From NCBI GenBank assembly GCA_027620595.1, contig JAQCDI010000063.1, positions 1 to 10,196 of the forward strand: DNA of 10,196 nucleotides, given 5' to 3'. This document shows positions 7,596-10,196 of this stretch, one piece after another. The first letter of the stretch is position 1. The number at the start of each line of letters is the position of its first letter. Source of the DNA: Bacteroidota bacterium. GTDB lineage: Bacteria > Bacteroidota > Rhodothermia > Rhodothermales > UBA10348. Under the pieces are notes generated by a model. The model was given only the letters and a program-made list of their open reading frames with translations, did no database searches and was not told the origin of the DNA. A program made the translations under genes and the position numbers.

Positions 7596-10196
7596 ATGAA
7601 GCACATCGACCCCGCCCGCTGGCAGCGGATTGAAGCGCTGTTTGATGAAGCATTGGAACGGGACGCACAGGACCGGGCGGCCTGGGTCCGGGAACAGGCC
7701 GGAGATGACGCGGAGCTGGCGCAACAGGTGCTGGACATGCTCAAGGCATCGGGTGAGGCGGCCACGTTCCTTGAATCCACGAGCCGGAATGACCTCGAGG
7801 ATGCCCTGGCCCGGATGGCCTCGGTGGTAGAGGAGGAGAATCCCGAGGGCTCGGATCCGGAGCGCGCAGGGCCCTACCGGCTCATCCGGAAGCTGGGGCG
7901 GGGTGGCATGGGCCAGGTCTACCTCGGTGTGCGGGATGATGAGGCGTACAAGAGGTATGTGGCCGTCAAGGTGATCCGCCGCGGGATGGACACCGAGGAC
8001 ATCCTGAAACGATTCCGGGTGGAGCGCCGCATCCTGGCCTCGCTCAACCATCCGGGCATCGCGCAGTTGCTCGACGGCGGGTCCACCGATGAAGGGGTGT
8101 CGTACTTCGTCATGGAGTACGTGGACGGTGACTCCATCACCAAGTACTGCGACGAACACCGGCTGTCCCTGCAGGAACGATTGCGTCTGTTCCAGAAAGT
8201 CTGTGCCGCCGTCCACTATGCGCACCAGAACCTGATCGTGCACCGGGATCTGAAGCCCAGCAATATCCTGGTGACCCGCGACGGGGAGGTCAAGCTGCTG
8301 GATTTCGGGATTGCCAAGTTCCTGAATCCGGATCTTACCGGGTATACACTGCCGATGACCCGGGACGAACAGCGGGTCATGACACCCGAGTATGCGTCAC
8401 CCGAGCAGGTACGGGGGAACAGTTTTACCACCGCGTCCGATGTCTATCAGCTCGGTGTGCTGCTCTACGAATTGCTCACGGGTCACCGGCCCTTCACGTT
8501 CCAGACCCGCGTGCAGGGCGAGATCGAGAAGATCATTCTTGAGCAGGCCCCCGAAAAGCCATCGACCATGGTTTCGAAGGTGGTCGATGCCAAGGAAGTG
8601 GCCGCCCTGACGGCCGAGCAGGTCAGTCAGCAGCGCCGGACACCCCTGGCGAACCTGCGAAAGCAGCTGGCCGGCGATCTGGACCGCATCGTCCTCATGG
8701 CGCTGCGCAAGGAGCAGGATCGGCGCTATCAATCGGCGGACCAGCTCCAGAAGGACATTGGATTCTACCTGGTGGGTCGCCCCGTTACCGCGCAGGATGA
8801 CACCCTGGCCTATCGGGTCGGGAAATTCGTGCAGCGCAACAAACTGGCCGTGGGGTCCGCAGCACTGGTGCTCGTGCTGCTGGTGGTCATCACCATCGTC
8901 GCTGTTCGGTCGGCCGTGGTCACAGAGCAGCAGCGGGAGCAGATTGCCCTGGAGGTGGAGAAATCCCGGGAGGTGATCGACTTCCTGGTGGATCTGTTCG
9001 AGGCAGCCGATCCGGAATTTGCCCAGGGTCGGGATGTCACGGTCCGCGAAATGGTGGACATCGGTGCGGAGGAAGTACGTGAGCGGCTGGCGGACCATCC
9101 CGATGTGCAAAGCGAGATGATGCGGGTGCTGAGTCTGGTCTATGCGGGGCTGGGAGAAGAAGATGAGGGCATGGCCCTGGCCGAAGCCGCCTGGGATGCG
9201 CAGGTTTCGCTGGCCGGGGATCGACCGACCCCCGGGTTGGCATCGGCCGCGTTTGCCATGGGCGTGCTCAAGAACCACGTATCCGAACGGGACGCCTCCC
9301 GGGCTTTCCATCAACAGGCGCTGGCCATGCGCCGGGAGTTGTACGGGGAGCAGCATCTCGATGTGGCCCAGAGCTTGAACGGCTTGGGAGTCACGCTCCA
9401 CGGCATGAACCTGTATGACTCGACGCGGGTGGTATGGGAGCAGGCGCTGGCCATCCGGAGGGACCTGCTCGGGCCTTCCCATCGGGACATTGCCGAATCC
9501 CTGTCCAATCTCGGCGCTGTCTTCGGTGACCTCTATTACCTGTCGGATCCCCGGGAGGCCGATCTCTTCACCCAGGCGGAGGCTTATTACACCGAGGCGC
9601 TCGAGATGACCCGGCGGGAACGGGGGGAGAACCATCCGTTCTACGCCTCGAACCTGCACAATTTCGGATTGACGCTGCTCGACAGGGGGGTCCTGCAGGA
9701 GGCGGAGACCAAGTTTTCGGAGGCCATCGAAAAGCGTACGCTCATCTACGGTCGATTCCACGATGCAACGGCCCGGTCGCTCAACATGATGGGTCGCGTG
9801 CGGGTGCAGCAGGGGCGGCTGGATGAAGCGGATCCGTATTTCAAGGAGTCCCTGGACATCCACGTGGCGCTCCTGGGTCCGCGGCATCCGACCGTCGGGA
9901 TTGACCATGTCCAGTTGGCCAACCTGGACCGCGAACGCGGCATGCTCGACGAAGCGGTCGGTCACTACCTGGAGGCGTTTTCCGTGCTTCAGGAGTCATT
10001 GGGCGCACAGAACCGCCGGACGATCGACGCTGCCCGACGCCTTGGCCAGACGCTGGAAGCGATGCAGCGCCTGGGAGAAGCCACGCGCTATCTTGAAGCC
10101 GTGGTTGGTGCGATTCCCGTGGACGGCCCAACAAGCGGGCAGCAGGTTTCCGACCTGATTGCCCTGGCTCGGGTGCAACTGCAGACCGGCCGCCGC
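7596..10196 (+). CDS. Membrane-anchored Ser/Thr protein kinase with C-terminal TPR array (3' end cut by window edge)
   Basis: 867 codons are visible and the frame is open to the edge. The N-terminal segment (1-95; RWQRIEALFDEALERD, then FLEST) is the helical lead-in common to sigma-linked kinases. The Hanks-type kinase domain (about 97-400) has the P-loop LGRGGMGQVY (100-109), catalytic Lys125, helix-C Glu143, HRDLKPSN (216-223), DFG (236-238) and ASPE (267-270) in place of APE. All catalytic residues are present, so it should be active. As an RD kinase it is likely switched on by activation-loop phosphorylation (Thr248, 251, 255, 263 are candidates). One TM helix (about 417-440) follows, so the C-terminal part should be extracytoplasmic. 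After a linker with FLVDLFEAADPEF come six TPR-like units starting at 572, 614, 665, 707, 749 and 791, of the 42-residue kinesin-light-chain type, plus a degenerate one near 832. TPRs bind protein partners; the ligand is unknown. Start ATG 7596 fits the conserved N-terminus. Confidence 0.94.
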   Translation, partial: MKHIDPARWQRIEALFDEALERDAQDRAAWVREQAGDDAELAQQVLDMLKASGEAATFLESTSRNDLEDALARMASVVEEENPEGSDPERAGPYRLIRKLGRGGMGQVYLGVRDDEAYKRYVAVKVIRRGMDTEDILKRFRVERRILASLNHPGIAQLLDGGSTDEGVSYFVMEYVDGDSITKYCDEHRLSLQERLRLFQKVCAAVHYAHQNLIVHRDLKPSNILVTRDGEVKLLDFGIAKFLNPDLTGYTLPMTRDEQRVMTPEYASPEQVRGNSFTTASDVYQLGVLLYELLTGHRPFTFQTRVQGEIEKIILEQAPEKPSTMVSKVVDAKEVAALTAEQVSQQRRTPLANLRKQLAGDLDRIVLMALRKEQDRRYQSADQLQKDIGFYLVGRPVTAQDDTLAYRVGKFVQRNKLAVGSAALVLVLLVVITIVAVRSAVVTEQQREQIALEVEKSREVIDFLVDLFEAADPEFAQGRDVTVREMVDIGAEEVRERLADHPDVQSEMMRVLSLVYAGLGEEDEGMALAEAAWDAQVSLAGDRPTPGLASAAFAMGVLKNHVSERDASRAFHQQALAMRRELYGEQHLDVAQSLNGLGVTLHGMNLYDSTRVVWEQALAIRRDLLGPSHRDIAESLSNLGAVFGDLYYLSDPREADLFTQAEAYYTEALEMTRRERGENHPFYASNLHNFGLTLLDRGVLQEAETKFSEAIEKRTLIYGRFHDATARSLNMMGRVRVQQGRLDEADPYFKESLDIHVALLGPRHPTVGIDHVQLANLDRERGMLDEAVGHYLEAFSVLQESLGAQNRRTIDAARRLGQTLEAMQRLGEATRYLEAVVGAIPVDGPTSGQQVSDLIALARVQLQTGRR

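Noticed and set aside
8397..9965. 522-codon minus-strand open frame opposite the kinase
   Set aside because: The plus strand encodes a kinase C-terminal lobe, TM helix and regular TPRs here. The minus-strand product is His/Gln/Gly-rich without any domain, typical of an antisense shadow in GC-rich DNA.

Overview
The window looks like chromosomal DNA from a GC-rich bacterium (about 60% GC by eye). It most likely belongs to the Bacteroidota/Rhodothermota side of the tree, for example a Rhodothermales-like organism. This is inference from three things: a PadR regulator paired with a large duplicated FtsX/MacB-type permease, an ECF-like sigma factor followed by a Ser/Thr kinase with TPRs, and start codons without a Shine-Dalgarno sequence but with pyrimidine-rich leaders. 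No rRNA, tRNA, mobile element, CRISPR array or phage gene was seen.

Layout. (1) Positions 1-3493, minus strand: nearly all of smc, the chromosome-condensation ATPase. Only its last residues lie outside the window. (2) 3494-3909: a 416-bp divergent intergenic region with small dyads and a possible promoter for the rightward genes. (3) 3910-6848, plus strand: a two-gene unit of a 106-aa PadR-family repressor and an 873-aa 8-TM permease, joined by a 4-bp ATGA overlap. The permease resembles the ADOP type (duplicated orphan permease with an N-terminal prefix domain), and no ATPase gene is adjacent. (4) 6849-7007: a 159-bp gap with a tandem G-rich/TTTG repeat and a weak promoter candidate. (5) 7008-10196, plus strand: a second two-gene unit of a 188-aa ECF-like sigma factor and, 21 bp later, a membrane-anchored Ser/Thr protein kinase with a C-terminal array of 42-residue TPRs that runs off the window.

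How the genes work together. smc is housekeeping and transcribed away from the rest. padR and the permease are probably co-transcribed and translationally coupled, with PadR repressing its own unit until an envelope-related or small-molecule signal appears. The sigma factor and kinase form a likely signalling module: the kinase has a cytosolic N-terminal catalytic half and one TM helix followed by TPRs, and no anti-sigma gene lies between the two. Kinase-dependent control of the sigma factor is therefore plausible but not shown.

Nothing here is clearly an undescribed system. The parts with most open biology are the sigma/kinase pair and the PadR/orphan-permease pair.
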